Shown here piece by piece: positions 18,930-29,940 of a DNA stretch of 38,487 bases. The stretch comes from Brachionus rotundiformis (taxonomy: Eukaryota > Rotifera > Eurotatoria > Ploima > Brachionidae). A model generated the notes under the pieces. The model did no database searches. It had not been told where the DNA came from and saw only the letters and a program-made list of their open reading frames with translations. The translations under genes and the position numbers were made by a program. The first letter of the stretch is position 1; each line of letters opens with the position of its first letter. The stretch covers positions 648,589 through 687,075 of the forward strand of contig JAESIW010000109.1 in the NCBI GenBank assembly GCA_016802295.1. Reading direction: 5' to 3'.

Positions 18930-20600
18930 AATGTCTAGCACAGATTATTCATTCCGGAACAATCATGACGATGACAGAATGCTTGATATCGACCAGGAAG
19001 AAGCACAACCAATCAAAAAAACGTGGCAAAGGCATCGTTTTTAAAGAAATGGTAATCTCTTAGATAACTGAGTTCATTCAGCGATACGAATCCACCGTAA
19101 AAAACAAAGCATAATCAGCAAATTTACCCACAGTAGCTACATGTGGAAAATTTGTACAAGCGTATACGAATAGACAAAGTCTTCTACTATTAACTTTGTT
19201 CGGCAGTATTAGCCAAATGCAGTAAAATGGCTTTTTATCACATAACATCGGAAGACGAAGTAGTTCTATACACCAGCGTTATAGAGCATCAGCACTCGGA
19301 CAATTCAAGAAGTCGCATACCAATAGAAATAAAACAGCGGATTAAGCGATATTTCAACATGTCAATTACAACTCCCAAAGCGATACTAATAACACTCAAA
19401 AACGATGGCTTACATCAACCAAAAACAAAAGCTTTAAGTAACTTTCTGACGACACTATGCATAGAGAGATTCGACTAAGTTCAAATCAACGTTGTAGAAC
19501 TCGAACGCTGGCATCAACAACGCAATGATGTTCCAGTGTTATGACAAACCCTTTTGCCCAAGTTTCGAGAAAGGCGTGGACAACGATCAGCTAATGCATT
19601 TCCGCATTTTCATAACAGCCAAGCGAATGATCAGCATCGCGAACAAGACATAGCATTTCACAGTGGATGCTTCGTACAAGCTCATATGGCAAGGCTTTTC
19701 TGTCATATTGATCGGTACTACTGATCAACAAACTCGTACGGTATCTGCATTCCAATGACCGAACAGGACAAGCCATCAGATTTGTATTCGAGACAATGAA
19801 AAAGATGGCTTTTGATGTAACGCAACTGGAACTTTCTCCCAAAATAATTATCACTGATGGTGCAGACGCAATCACCATTGGTTTTCAAGACACATATGCT
19901 GACATTTTTGAGTTGAGAAACATGTGTTTCGCTCAAGTGATAGGCAAAGTCCCTATGCAACTGAATCGTTTCCCCATTGACGCCCAAAAAGGAATTAAGA
20001 AGTCAATCAGACAGGTCATCATGCTACTTCATCTGAGGCGATTTTCGATACTGCAGTACAACTTTTCATTACTAAGTGGCGCACGCAGAAATCTGAGCTG
20101 ATCGACAATTTCATCGACTATTTCTGTCGCGAGTGGAGTACGAGATTAAAAGGCTGGTTTGAAGTCTATGCCAATGGTGTGTAATCAACTAACAATGTTG
20201 ATTTTTTACACTGATTTCAATTGTGACTTGCAATTGTATACCGCCGCTTTCCAATAGACCAGTAACATAAAAAACAAAAACATCGTAAAAATTTCTTTTT
20301 TATAGCCATAACGATATATCCACCGATATATTAACCAAAAAAAAAATCAGTTTTGGGAAAATTTTAACGATTACGCTCGATTGTGCCAAATTAACGAGAC
20401 CAATCTTTGCTCAGACAATTGGAAAGACAGAACCTGCAATTGTAGAGAATTTGCTAAGAACTACATTTGCATTCATGGCATGGCATATCGATACAAGCTT
20501 TGCACATTCCCAGATGAATCGAAATCGATTCCAATCGGTCAAAAGTGCATAAAGAGAAAACTCCAGAAGCAAAAGGCAGCTTATTTATGTTCTTATTAAA
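18930..20600 (+). pseudogene. MULE transposase relic with SWIM zinc finger
   Basis: A frame starting ATG at 18931 breaks within about 40 codons, but homology continues in shifting frames. At 19227-19478 there is VVLYTSVIEHQHSDNSRSR and TPKAILITLKNDGL. At 19640-19800 the DDE-domain start is broken up. At 19796-20101 the frame has KKMAFDVTQLELSPKIIITDGADAI, with a likely catalytic Asp. FIDYFCREWST follows near 20110-20140, and the SWIM finger CNC..CIH lies at 20432-20475. At least five stops or shifts are present. The tail differs from that at 6200-6245: after SIPIGQK it runs on in another sequence. It was probably an autonomous Mutator-like DNA transposon; terminal inverted repeats were not found. 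Confidence 0.8.
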
Positions 20601-21386
20601 AATATCAAATATGTATTTTTATAATATCATTACTCGCTTTTAATCAACTAATTATCTGAAAAAAATACTAATTAAGTCTGATATTAGTAGATAGTCTTTT
20701 GACTTTTATGTGGATTTTGATCATCAGACATATCTTGGAATATTCCGGATTCAAATACAAGTTGATCGTTCGATTAAAATTGGAATTTTTTTCCTTATGT
20801 TTATGATACCATTTCTATTTAAAATGACCTCTCTCGTATGAATTTATTTTCTATTAAATCACTAAAAAACATGTATATAACCTACTTCCGATCACATTTT
20901 CAGACACTAATAATATTAAATAAATGAACTAGACTCTATTATAAAATGACTGAAAAAAATTGATTATATAATGAATGATTAAATAATTAAATTTAGAGCA
21001 AATATTGATTTTTTGAATTATTTAAGTTTTTTTATTAAATCGCTTACTAAACAACTTTTTAAATCTAATTGATGATGTTTTCTTTATTTTATCTTATTTT
21101 ATTCATTGATTATTTAAGAAAATTCCTATTCCATTAAAATAAGAATAAAAACATTTTAAATTAAAATTAAATATAAAATAAGTTAATGTGTAAATTTTTT
21201 TAAATTATATAACAAAAGAATATTATTGTAAAAAAACGTGACAGGATAAAACAAAAGTTTTTTTTTTTTACAGTATCTTCCTGTTAAATATGATTTTTTT
21301 CATACTTAAACGACTTATTTAACAGATTGAAATTAAATAATTTTAAAAAGTTATACAGCAATTATTTTAAAAATATTCACTAAAAA
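20601..21386. other. AT-rich spacer upstream of channel C
   Basis: Nearly identical to 6246-7018. No gene is visible. TATACAG|C about 30 bases before the ATG is a candidate 3' splice site for a 5' UTR intron or a trans-spliced leader. Confidence 0.4.
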
Positions 21387-23561
21387 ATGACAATTAGTCC
21401 TGAAAATAACCAAAAATTAAAACAAAGTAGCCTCTCAATCGTTTTAGACTCCTTTAGGAACAAATGCATAGATTCTACTGCACATGGTTTGCCAAAGATA
21501 TTTGGAAATGGTTTATTTGGAATAAAAGTTTTATGGAGTATTCTTTTTCTTGGGAGCTTTGTTTCGGCTGTTTATGGTAAATAAAGTTTTTTTCTACTCG
21601 AATTTTTTCAAAGAATTTTTAGCTGAAAATTTTAAAAACTTAAAGCATATTTTTTAATGATAAAAGTGTAAATTACGTTAAGTTAAAAAATCAAATAAGT
21701 TTTAATTTTCTTTAAATTATGTTTACAATGTTTATTTTAAAAATATTAATATAGAATTTAAATTAATTTGATTAAATACTCATCCATTGTTATATTCTTC
21801 AATTAAAAGCATCAAAATCAAATCATATCTTAATTCTAATAACCAGTATTTCATATCTTGTTTATGAAAAGAATCAAAAATTTTAAGTCATAAAATTAAT
21901 GTTGTTTTCTTATCTTTAAAATTCTTTATTTTCAAAAATTAATAATTATTAATTGAGTTTTGAGTTGATCATAATAATAATAATATAATTATCAATTTCT
22001 AATTCACCAAGATCATTTAGATTTGGTAAAACTAATCATTTTTCTTGATCAATATAGTCTTGTTATTTTAAAACAGATTTTCAAAATAAATAAAATTAAA
22101 TAACTTTTTAAAAAGCTATTAAATAGAAAAATAAAATAAATGAGAAATTTTATCAAATAATACTTGAAAAAATAATGATAATTTATTTATTTTATCTTAG
22201 GAATATATATATCGGTACAGTCGTATTTTTCATTTCAATTCTCCACCTCTACTGAATTTTACCAATCATACCTGGATGACTTTCCTGCAGTTACAGTATG
22301 TAATTTATATCCATTCGGCACTAGTAACGATAATACAATTAATTACTTTAACCAAATATTAAGCAATATTAATCGTACTATTCAATTAACTCCTGATAAT
22401 CAATCATCAGCTATTAATGATGTCCGCTTAATCTATAAATATCTAAATGCAAATTTTCAATATGACTTATTTTCAAAAAGGTTACCCCAAAATTTAAATT
22501 TATCAAATTCTTTTGACCAATTTATGCTTAATTGCTATTTCAATGGCCAGAAATGTAACAATAATGATTTTACAAGATCTTTTACTTATGAATATGGACC
22601 ATGTTTTACATTTAATAAGTATAACAAAAATACTACTAAAATTAACAACAATGTTAAAAAAACAAGTAAAATGGGATCAGAGAGTGGACTAATGCTGGAA
22701 ATATTTACTGGATATCCTGAAGAGCAAGATTTATTTGCGGAAAAAAAAGGAATTTACCTGGCAGTACATAATAACTCTGTTGATCCATCACTAAAATATG
22801 AAGGTTTAAAACTATCTGTTGGCACTTCCAATGAAATAGGCGTCAAGAGAACATTTTACAGAAAACTTCAAGAGCCTTTTAGCAATTGTCGTAAGGATAC
22901 ATTAAATATAATGGAAGGAGACTCTGAATTTTACACCCGTACTGTGAAATCAGGTGTCTACAACCGAAAGAACTGCTTCGAAATTTGTATTTTGTACAGG
23001 TTTATTATTCCAGAGTGCAAATGCAGAGATCCACAAATACAAGATTCAGAATTTAGTCTCAATATTTGTAGATCATTAGAAGATTTAAATTGCATTGAAA
23101 CAGTCCGCACAAGATTCGATACCGAAGACTTGTCTTTAATATGTGGTAAAGACTGTCCAGTTAGTTGTGACACAATGGAATATGATTTGCAAATATCCAA
23201 CTCACAGTATCCGACCAAATATTACTACGAGGTGCTGAAAAAACAACCGAATTTAAAAAATAGATTTGAAAATTTATCTATTGATATTTTTAAAGAAAGT
23301 GCTCTGATGGTCAATGTTTTTTACCAAGAAATATCATCCACATTTATCCAAGAAAAAGAATTGATGCCTTTTTATAATTTATTAGCATCAATAGGTGAGA
23401 AAATGCAAAGTTGAGATTCTTTTTAAAGATTTTTTTAAGGTGGTTTGTTGGGACTTTGTCTGGGATGCTCCATTCTCACGCTTTTTGAACCAATTGTTTT
23501 TTTTATGGAATTAATATACAGATTGATCACCAAAAACAACAAAATACAACAAACACAATAA
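21387..23561 (+). CDS. DEG/ENaC-family sodium channel, copy C
   Basis: Three exons: 21387-21576, 22201-23394 and 23440-23561. Introns are 624 and 45 bp, GT-AG, phase 1; the product is 501 aa. Landmarks are as in copy B: H33-G34, FPAVTVCN, the Cys-rich extracellular domain, and the GCS filter at 470-472. The first 63 residues and the last 270 or so are almost the same as in B, but residues of roughly 100-215 differ at about one position in three, with a net gain of four residues in a Lys/Asn-rich loop (KNTTKINNNVKK). AATAAA overlaps the stop (23557-23562). The frame is open throughout, so the gene is probably functional. B and C are either recent duplicates with a diversified domain or older duplicates partly homogenised by gene conversion. 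Confidence 0.9.
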
Positions 23562-24482
23562 AAAAATTAATTAAAAAAATTAATTAAAAAAATAATTAGA
23601 AAAGTTATAGCAATTAATTATTTAGTATTAATAATTTTTTTTTTAAAGATTTATTGTTAAAGTAATTAATTTTTGTACAAACCGGGATCAAATTAATTAA
23701 ATGAAATAGTCATTGTCTGATGGTTAGTCCTTCGCTAATTTTTATATAGCTTCATATTTTTACTAGAATTCAAATGAAAATGAGTTAAAAAATAATTATA
23801 AATAATTTTTATCCAAGTTAAGATAGGAAAATAATAATTTGAAAATTTTAAAATAAAAATTTTGAGTAAATTTTTATATTAATTTTAATTTAGACCCTGG
23901 AGAACGGACCGGACCCATAAACAATATTTTGTATTATTGAAAAAATACTATACTATACTAAAATAACTGAAAAAGGTTCCAAATTAATTAATTAATTAAT
24001 TAAACTGAAAAATACTTCTCTATGAATGTGTCTATTAATTCTATTAGTTAATAATTTTATCTAGGTGTTTAATTTACTATATAGTAAATAATTTTTTTGT
24101 ATTGTACATTTAATACAATTTATCTTGTAAGTTCATCTTTATTTATAGTATACACCAATATTATGAGATATAAAAATCTAGATAACAATAAGTAAATAAG
24201 AACTTTTAAATAAGGCTAACATGTGGGACTAACGCGCTAGAAATGGTACTCCAAAAAACACAAGATAATGAAAGCATTCAACACCAAAAATAATAAAACT
24301 AATTTAATTTCAAATTATTTATTAAAATTCACATGTTATATTTTAATTACAAATTAAGCTCAAATATTTTCAAATTATTGAATATTTAAAAAAAAAACTA
24401 ATTAAAAATTTATCATTCGATTGATCAGCTGATTGTGTACAAAAAAAAGTATCTTCTTTTTTATTCTGGATGAAGAGGAGCC
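23562..24482. other. 3' flank of channel C and spacer to RRM1
   Basis: The duplicated block ends near 23998. The remaining 480 bp is AT-rich and unique. A minus-strand AATAAA at 24460-24465 lies about 18 bases past the RRM1 stop and is its likely polyadenylation signal, implying a very short 3' UTR. Confidence 0.5.
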
Positions 24483-26972
24483 CTAGGACGAGCACATTAG
24501 GCATGCATCCTTATTTTTTAACGAACAGGCCATTTTTAACTGTTCGATTAAATCATCATTTGAACTAATTTCTTTATCAATTGGTTGACCATTTTCCTCT
24601 GGAGTCTCGTTCTTGACCACTTTTCTGGGCGAAGAACCATTAACTCCATTCTTTCCACTGACATTTTCCTTAAAGTCCATTGCATTCAAATTTTTGGCCC
24701 TCAGCTTGGTCTTGTCGACCGTAAACTTGATCGGATCGGCTGCTGGCCGAGTCCTCAAATAGTACAGACCAGTTTTTAGTCCTTTCTTCCACGCATAAAA
24801 GTGCATGGAGGACATTTTGCCAAAGCTCGGATCAGCCAAGTGTATGTTCAAAGACTGGCTCTGGTCAATGTACGAGCCTCTGTCAGCCGACATGTTTATC
24901 AAATTTTTTTGTGGTATTTCCCAAACAGTTCTGTACAACTTTTTCAGCTCATCCGGAATACCATCTATCTTTTGAATGGAGCCACTATGAGCAATTATCT
25001 CGTTCTTTATCTCGTCATTCCAAAGACCAAGGTCAGTCAAGTCCTTGAGCAAGTGCTGGTTGACAACCTGAAAGTCACCACTTAGGACCCGACGAGTGTA
25101 GATGTTGCTAGTGTAGGGCTCAAAGGACTCATTGTTGCCAAGTATTTGCGCTGTTGATGCAGTTGGCATTGGCGCTACCAACAGACTGTTCCTAACACCA
25201 TATTGTCTTATATCTGCTCGGAGCGTCTGCCAGTCCCATCGATCCGATGGTGTCACATTCCACATGTCAAATTGTAAAATTCCCTTGCTCACTGGCGAGC
25301 CCGGATAGGTCTCGTAGTGTCCGTCATTTTTGGCAAGCTCGCAGCTCTCTTTGAGTGCTGCGTAGTAGATGGTCTCGAATATGTCTCGGTTGAGCTGCTG
25401 AGCTTGTTCGCAGTCAAACGGGTACCGCATTAGGATAAAAGCATCGGCCAGACCCTGAACGCCAATGCCCACCGGACGGTTTCTTGTATTGGAATACTTT
25501 GCCTCCGGCAGCGGATAGTAGTTGACATCTATGACTCGGTTTAGATTCCTGGTCACCACTCTGGTCACCTGATACAGCTTGTCGAAGTCAAATGTTTTGT
25601 CTTCGCGCACAAATCTGTTCAAAGCTATGGACGCCAAGTTGCACACGGCTATTTCTTCTTTGCTTGTGTACTCGATTATTTCAGTGCACAAATTGGAGCA
25701 CTTGATGGTGCCCAAATTTTGCTGATTGCTTTTTCTGTTAGCTGAGTCTTTGTAGAGCATGTACGGAGTGCCAGTCTCGATCTGGGACTCGATAATGGCC
25801 GACCAGAGTTTCTGAGCCTTGACTGTCTCTCTGCCTCTTCCCTCTCTTTCATATCTTTCATACAATGCCTCGAATTCTTCGCCCCATACATCGGCCAGAC
25901 CTGGACACTCATTCGGACACATCAATGTCCAATTCTCGTCTTTTTCCACTCTCTTCATGAACAAGTCTGGTATCCATAGAGCGTAGAATAGTTCTCTGGC
26001 ACGCATTTCTTCTTTACCAGTATTTTTCTTGGCATTCAGGAAATCAAATACGTCCGCGTGCCAAGGCTCCAAGTAGACAGCAAAAGCGCCCGGACGCTTA
26101 TTGCCACCTTGGTCTACGTATCTAGAAGCATTGTTGTACACTCGGAGCATTGGCACTAGGCCGTTGCTTTGGCCATTAGTGCCGAATATGTGGCTGCCAT
26201 TTGAGCGGATATTATGAACATGGAGGCCGATGCCGCCGGCGTTTTTGCTGATGATGGCACACTGTTTGAGTGTGTCGAATATGCCTTCGATGCTGTCCTC
26301 TCTCATAGCCAGCAGAAAGCAACTGGACAACTGAGGCCTATTGGTGCCAGCATTGAACAATGTAGGTGTTGCATGAATGAACCATTTTTCTGACATGAGG
26401 TTGTAGGTTTCAATGGCCCGGTCAATGTCCGACTTGTGAATGCCGACAGCGACCCGCATTAACATGTGCTGTGGTCGCTCGACCAATTTGCCATTTATTT
26501 TGAATAGGTAGCTCTTTTCCAGAGTCTTGAAGCCAAAATAGTTGTAGTTAAAGTCTCGGTCATAGATAATTGACGAGTTTAGTCGATCGGAGTTGGCGCG
26601 CACTATGTCGCGAATTTCCGTGGAAACCAGGGGCTCCGTGCGACCAGTCCTCTCATTGGTCGCCTTGTACAAGTCCTCTATGACTTCGCTGAAGCACTTT
26701 TTGGTCTCTTTGTGAAGATTGGACACTGCTATTCGCGCTGCCAGGACTGTGTAATCAGGATGCCTAGTGGTCATGCTTGCAGCGGTCTCTGCGGCCAAGT
26801 TGTCCAGCTCGACCGTAGACACACCTGAATACAGACCATTAATGACTTTTTTGGTAATCGATGTGGGATCTATGTAGTCCATGTTCAGACCATAGCATAG
26901 TTTTATTATGCGTGATGTTATTTTGTCAAAAAAGACGTTCTCCTTGCGTCCATCACGTTTAATTACAAACAT
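24483..26972 (-). CDS. RRM1: Ribonucleoside-diphosphate reductase large subunit (R1)
   Basis: A single uninterrupted frame of 829 aa starting MFVIKRDGRKENVFFDKITS, the ATP-cone start typical of animal class Ia R1. The enzyme reduces ribonucleoside diphosphates to deoxyribonucleotides in the cytosol, with a small R2 subunit that supplies the radical. The active-site residues fall at the same numbers as in mammals: C218 (SSCFLL), N427, C429 and E431 (SNLCTEI), and C444. The C-terminal redox pair is CLMC (C824, C827). The C-terminal linker (about 760-810) is variable and low in complexity, as usual. The gene has no introns in its CDS, unlike its neighbours, and is much richer in G+C than the flanks. 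It is divergently placed with PIN4. Identification is near certain. Confidence 0.98.
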   Translation of the reverse strand: MFVIKRDGRKENVFFDKITSRIIKLCYGLNMDYIDPTSITKKVINGLYSGVSTVELDNLAAETAASMTTRHPDYTVLAARIAVSNLHKETKKCFSEVIEDLYKATNERTGRTEPLVSTEIRDIVRANSDRLNSSIIYDRDFNYNYFGFKTLEKSYLFKINGKLVERPQHMLMRVAVGIHKSDIDRAIETYNLMSEKWFIHATPTLFNAGTNRPQLSSCFLLAMREDSIEGIFDTLKQCAIISKNAGGIGLHVHNIRSNGSHIFGTNGQSNGLVPMLRVYNNASRYVDQGGNKRPGAFAVYLEPWHADVFDFLNAKKNTGKEEMRARELFYALWIPDLFMKRVEKDENWTLMCPNECPGLADVWGEEFEALYERYEREGRGRETVKAQKLWSAIIESQIETGTPYMLYKDSANRKSNQQNLGTIKCSNLCTEIIEYTSKEEIAVCNLASIALNRFVREDKTFDFDKLYQVTRVVTRNLNRVIDVNYYPLPEAKYSNTRNRPVGIGVQGLADAFILMRYPFDCEQAQQLNRDIFETIYYAALKESCELAKNDGHYETYPGSPVSKGILQFDMWNVTPSDRWDWQTLRADIRQYGVRNSLLVAPMPTASTAQILGNNESFEPYTSNIYTRRVLSGDFQVVNQHLLKDLTDLGLWNDEIKNEIIAHSGSIQKIDGIPDELKKLYRTVWEIPQKNLINMSADRGSYIDQSQSLNIHLADPSFGKMSSMHFYAWKKGLKTGLYYLRTRPAADPIKFTVDKTKLRAKNLNAMDFKENVSGKNGVNGSSPRKVVKNETPEENGQPIDKEISSNDDLIEQLKMACSLKNKDACLMCSS

Positions 26973-27201
26973 TTTTTTAAATTATTGGCTTAATCAATTT
27001 ATAAAAAAAAAAGACTTTTTAATTTTAGTTTGTAAAGCTTTTGCTTTAAATGTCTGGTTGGTTTAAGTTTGTATACTGGCTAAGACAAATGTGTAGATGT
27101 GTGCTTTTAGTTTTGACTAAACGCCTCTTCAAGAAGACTAGTTGCATGCATGCAAGTCTTGTTACCAATTCAAAATTGCAATTTCTATCTTTGAACCAAG
27201 T
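26973..27201. promoter_or_regulatory. Shared intergenic promoter region of RRM1 and PIN4
   Basis: Only 229 bp separate the two start codons, so both promoters and both 5' UTRs must fit here. A perfect 14-bp palindrome, TTGCATGCATGCAA, lies at 27142-27155, the most striking motif in the interval. It resembles nested octamer-like/ATGCAT sites, but no factor can be named. No TATA box is obvious. Confidence 0.55.
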
Positions 27202-28798
27202 ATGGGACCAAAAAAAAACGCTGGCGCAGCTGGTGGCGCCGAGTCCAAGGAGAAAAAAGGCGGCACATCAGTCAAGGTAAACCACTCATTTTAGCTCACT
27301 GTATCCTCTATCTTATCCAGGCATTATTATTATTAGTTTAACAAATTTTAATTAAAATTTTATGTTAAAAAAATATTTTATTATTTTGAAAAAATTTTTA
27401 TTAAATAGTCAACTAATTGGTTCATAGATTGAACCTTTAACGGGGTATTAAAATTTGTTGTCATTTTAAAAAATTAATTTTATGTTGGTTAATCAGCGCC
27501 ATATTTAGCTTTTGGTGCATTTTTTTGTGGTCATGGGTCTAATTTAGAATAACTCTAAATCTCAATTGAAATAATGAGCAACAAATTTCTTTAAAGTCAA
27601 TTAATAATTAATTTAAAAGTAATATATTATTCGATTAATTATACAGAATTTAATAGAAATAAGGCCATAATTATGTCTTCATGTAAAGTCCTTTCTCACT
27701 TATGAGGATGAGAAACACTTTTTAAAGACAACCCCTGTTGGACAAGAAACAGAATCCGTCTATTTTAGATATAACTTTTTAATTCTAGTTTTTTAATTAT
27801 CAATTTATTTTAGATATTTCTAAAATATTCCTATTATTTATATTAAATATGGTTGATAGATTATTCAATAGTCTTTTATTTGTTTAAGTTTAAAATGTTT
27901 TATGATAAGATTTGTGACCACCATGATTTCGTTTTTTTAGAAAGAACAATTATTATTTTTTAATTTAATTAAATATCATAATCAAGCAATTAGAATTTTC
28001 TTATTCGGAAAGGTCAAAATATTTGGAGTGATAAGAGAGATATAATTTTTAGCTAAAAATTAAAATGAATTAACTTAGTTTAATGCTGTGATATTTTTTA
28101 AACAAATATAATTGAAATTTTATCTTCTTATATAAAAATCACATATTGATAAAAAAGCTTTTTGTATTTATATTTATTTTTGTCATAAAAAATCACTAAG
28201 ATTACTCTAGAAAATAATATTTTTAAGTTAAGCTGTTGACAAAAATCCAAATACATTAAATTATCTAATTTTATTAACCTATTTTAAACTTAACTCAATA
28301 TTTAAAATTTGTTCAAATTCATAAATTCAATTTGCCTTTTATTTTAAATACCACAAAAACATAAAGATAATTTTTTGGAATAAATTAAGATAAAATTATT
28401 TAAGTACATTTTAAATAATGTCAAATTTAATATTTATTATAGTCAAAAAACTAAGACCCCTACATAGATTAATTAATAAAATGAGATTTAATTGATTAAA
28501 GATAATATTTAAAAAAAAGGTACGCCACATTTTGTGCGAAAAGCAATCCAAATGTCTTGAAGCACTTGAAAAAATCAAATCAGGCATGAAATTTGACGAG
28601 ATAGCTCGTCAGTACAGCGAAGACAAGGCTCGACAGGGAGGTGACTTGGGCTGGATGACTCGCGGCTCTATGGTTGGACCCTTTCAGGACGCAGCTTTTG
28701 CTTTGCCAATTTCTACCTTGGCCTCGCCAGTTTACACTGATCCACCAGTCAAGACCCAGTTCGGCTACCACATTATCATGGTTGAGGGAAAAAAATAA
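27202..28798 (+). CDS. PIN4: Parvulin-type peptidyl-prolyl isomerase PIN4
   Basis: Two exons, 27202-27276 and 28520-28798 (phase 0), give 117 aa. Exon 1 encodes the Lys/Gly-rich N-terminus (MGPKKNAGAAGGAESKEKK..), which in animal PIN4 binds DNA and pre-ribosomes. Exon 2 is the whole parvulin domain: VRHILCEKQSK, then YSEDKARQGGDLGWMTRGS, MVGPFQDAAFALP and FGYHIIMVEGKK at the end. Parvulins catalyse cis-trans isomerisation of peptidyl-proline bonds; PIN4 acts in the nucleolus in rRNA processing and has a mitochondrial form. The 1243-bp intron has GTAAAC and AAAAAG sites and no visible insert. AATAAA lies at 28844-28849. Length fits the family (131 aa in human). Confidence 0.96.
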
Positions 28799-28871
28799 TC
28801 AATTAAATAATTAATTAAAATTTTATTATTCTAAAATGGCTAAAATAAATTTATATTAATAAAATTTTTGC
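28799..28871. terminator. Convergent polyadenylation region between PIN4 and HPRT
   Basis: The two stop codons are 73 bp apart. The plus-strand AATAAA for PIN4 is at 28844-28849 and the minus-strand AATAAA for HPRT at 28822-28827. Each signal lies inside the other gene's expected 3' end, so the two mRNAs should overlap antisense by a few tens of bases. Confidence 0.6.
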
Positions 28872-29650
28872 TTAAATTGAATATTTATCCAACGAAGATG
28901 GCTTAAAAACGCAAATGTGCTCCAAATCTCTGAAATGTTCATTTAAATCAAGGGCATAACCGACCACAAATTTTTCCGGTATGGAAAAACCGGCATAGTC
29001 AGGCTCATAGCCGTTCGAATGGGGCGTCCTCTTGACCAAAAGGCTGCAAACCCGCACTGTTTTTGGACTAAACTTTTTCAAAAGACCCAACAGCTTTACC
29101 ATTGTTTTTCCAGTGTCGATTATGTCCTCAACAATAAGAACATTCTAAAAATTAACTAATATAAAAAAAAAGTAGCTATAAATGGTGCAAATAACCTTTC
29201 CGGTAATTTGGCTCATATCATCCCCGCCAATTATCTGCACCTCGCCAACAGATTTTTCATTATGGTAACTTTTGAGGCGGATAAAATCAAGCATCATTGG
29301 CAATGACTTGTTACCATTGGTTCTGTTTCGATTCTGGATGCGTTCAGTGAGGTCTGCAAAAAATTTGTAGCCTCCTTTCAACACACAAAGACATATGAGT
29401 GGCTCATTGCCGCAATCGTTGAATATATCGGTAGCCAGCGCCTCGGTGCGGTCCAGAATCAGTCCATATGGAATGAGAATATTTTCTATGTCGTCTCGAT
29501 AGTGCAGTGGCACTGAGAGCAAGTCGGTTGGAATTCCGGGGTCGCTGTCCGCAATCTAAAATATACCATGGTTAATTTCCTTTCCAAAGAATACTTTATT
29601 CAACTCACGTGAATCGATCTGCACTTTTTTTTGCTCTCAATAGCAGACAT
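28872..29650 (-). CDS. HPRT1: Hypoxanthine-guanine phosphoribosyltransferase
   Basis: Three exons on the minus strand: 29650-29609, 29555-29196 and 29144-28872. Introns are 53 and 51 bp, GT-AG and phase 0. The product is 224 aa. The enzyme joins hypoxanthine or guanine to PRPP, making IMP or GMP in purine salvage in the cytosol. All key motifs are present: CVLKGGYKFFADL (the K-G pyrophosphate loop), FIRLKSYHNE (flexible loop Ser-Tyr), the PRPP motif VLIVEDIIDTGKT with the catalytic Asp, LLVKRTP, and EKFVVGYALDLNEHFRDL with the Mg-binding Asp. The start was chosen at the ATG that opens the small first exon (MSAIESKKK). Human HPRT has 218 residues. Confidence 0.95.
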
Positions 29651-29940
29651 ATTTCAAAATTTTAGATTCTAAAAAGTTTTTTAAAATAAATGCAAGTAGC
29701 TTTATAATTTTTTTTCTTATAAACTTTAAAAAAACATAACACATTTAAACATGTGTTGCATTATAAATATTAAGAAAATATAAATTAAGTTGAATATATT
29801 TATTAATTTAAAAAATAATTTAATTTAAAACAAATTTTGTTTTTAAATGTTAAAATTTCTTGAACTTATCCAATGATGATTGTTTAATTAGACAAATGTG
29901 CTAGAAGATAAAATAAATAGATATTTGCATAATTTTTTAC

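Larger units (their letters stand above)
20302..23998 (+). repeat. Segmental duplication, right block (MULE tail + channel C)
   Basis: This aligns with 5970-10405 (see the left block). It lacks the hAT-like element, so it preserves the empty insertion site. On its left the MULE homology extends further upstream than in the other block, showing that the left block lost that part or was copied without it. Confidence 0.85.

Noticed and set aside
24585..25085. Plus-strand frames of 64-94 codons across RRM1
   Set aside because: They are complements of the RRM1 coding sequence.
24483..26972. RRM1 as a bacterial contaminant because its CDS has no introns
   Set aside because: The protein is of the animal type throughout (animal residue numbering of the active site, CLMC tail), and it is embedded between animal genes.
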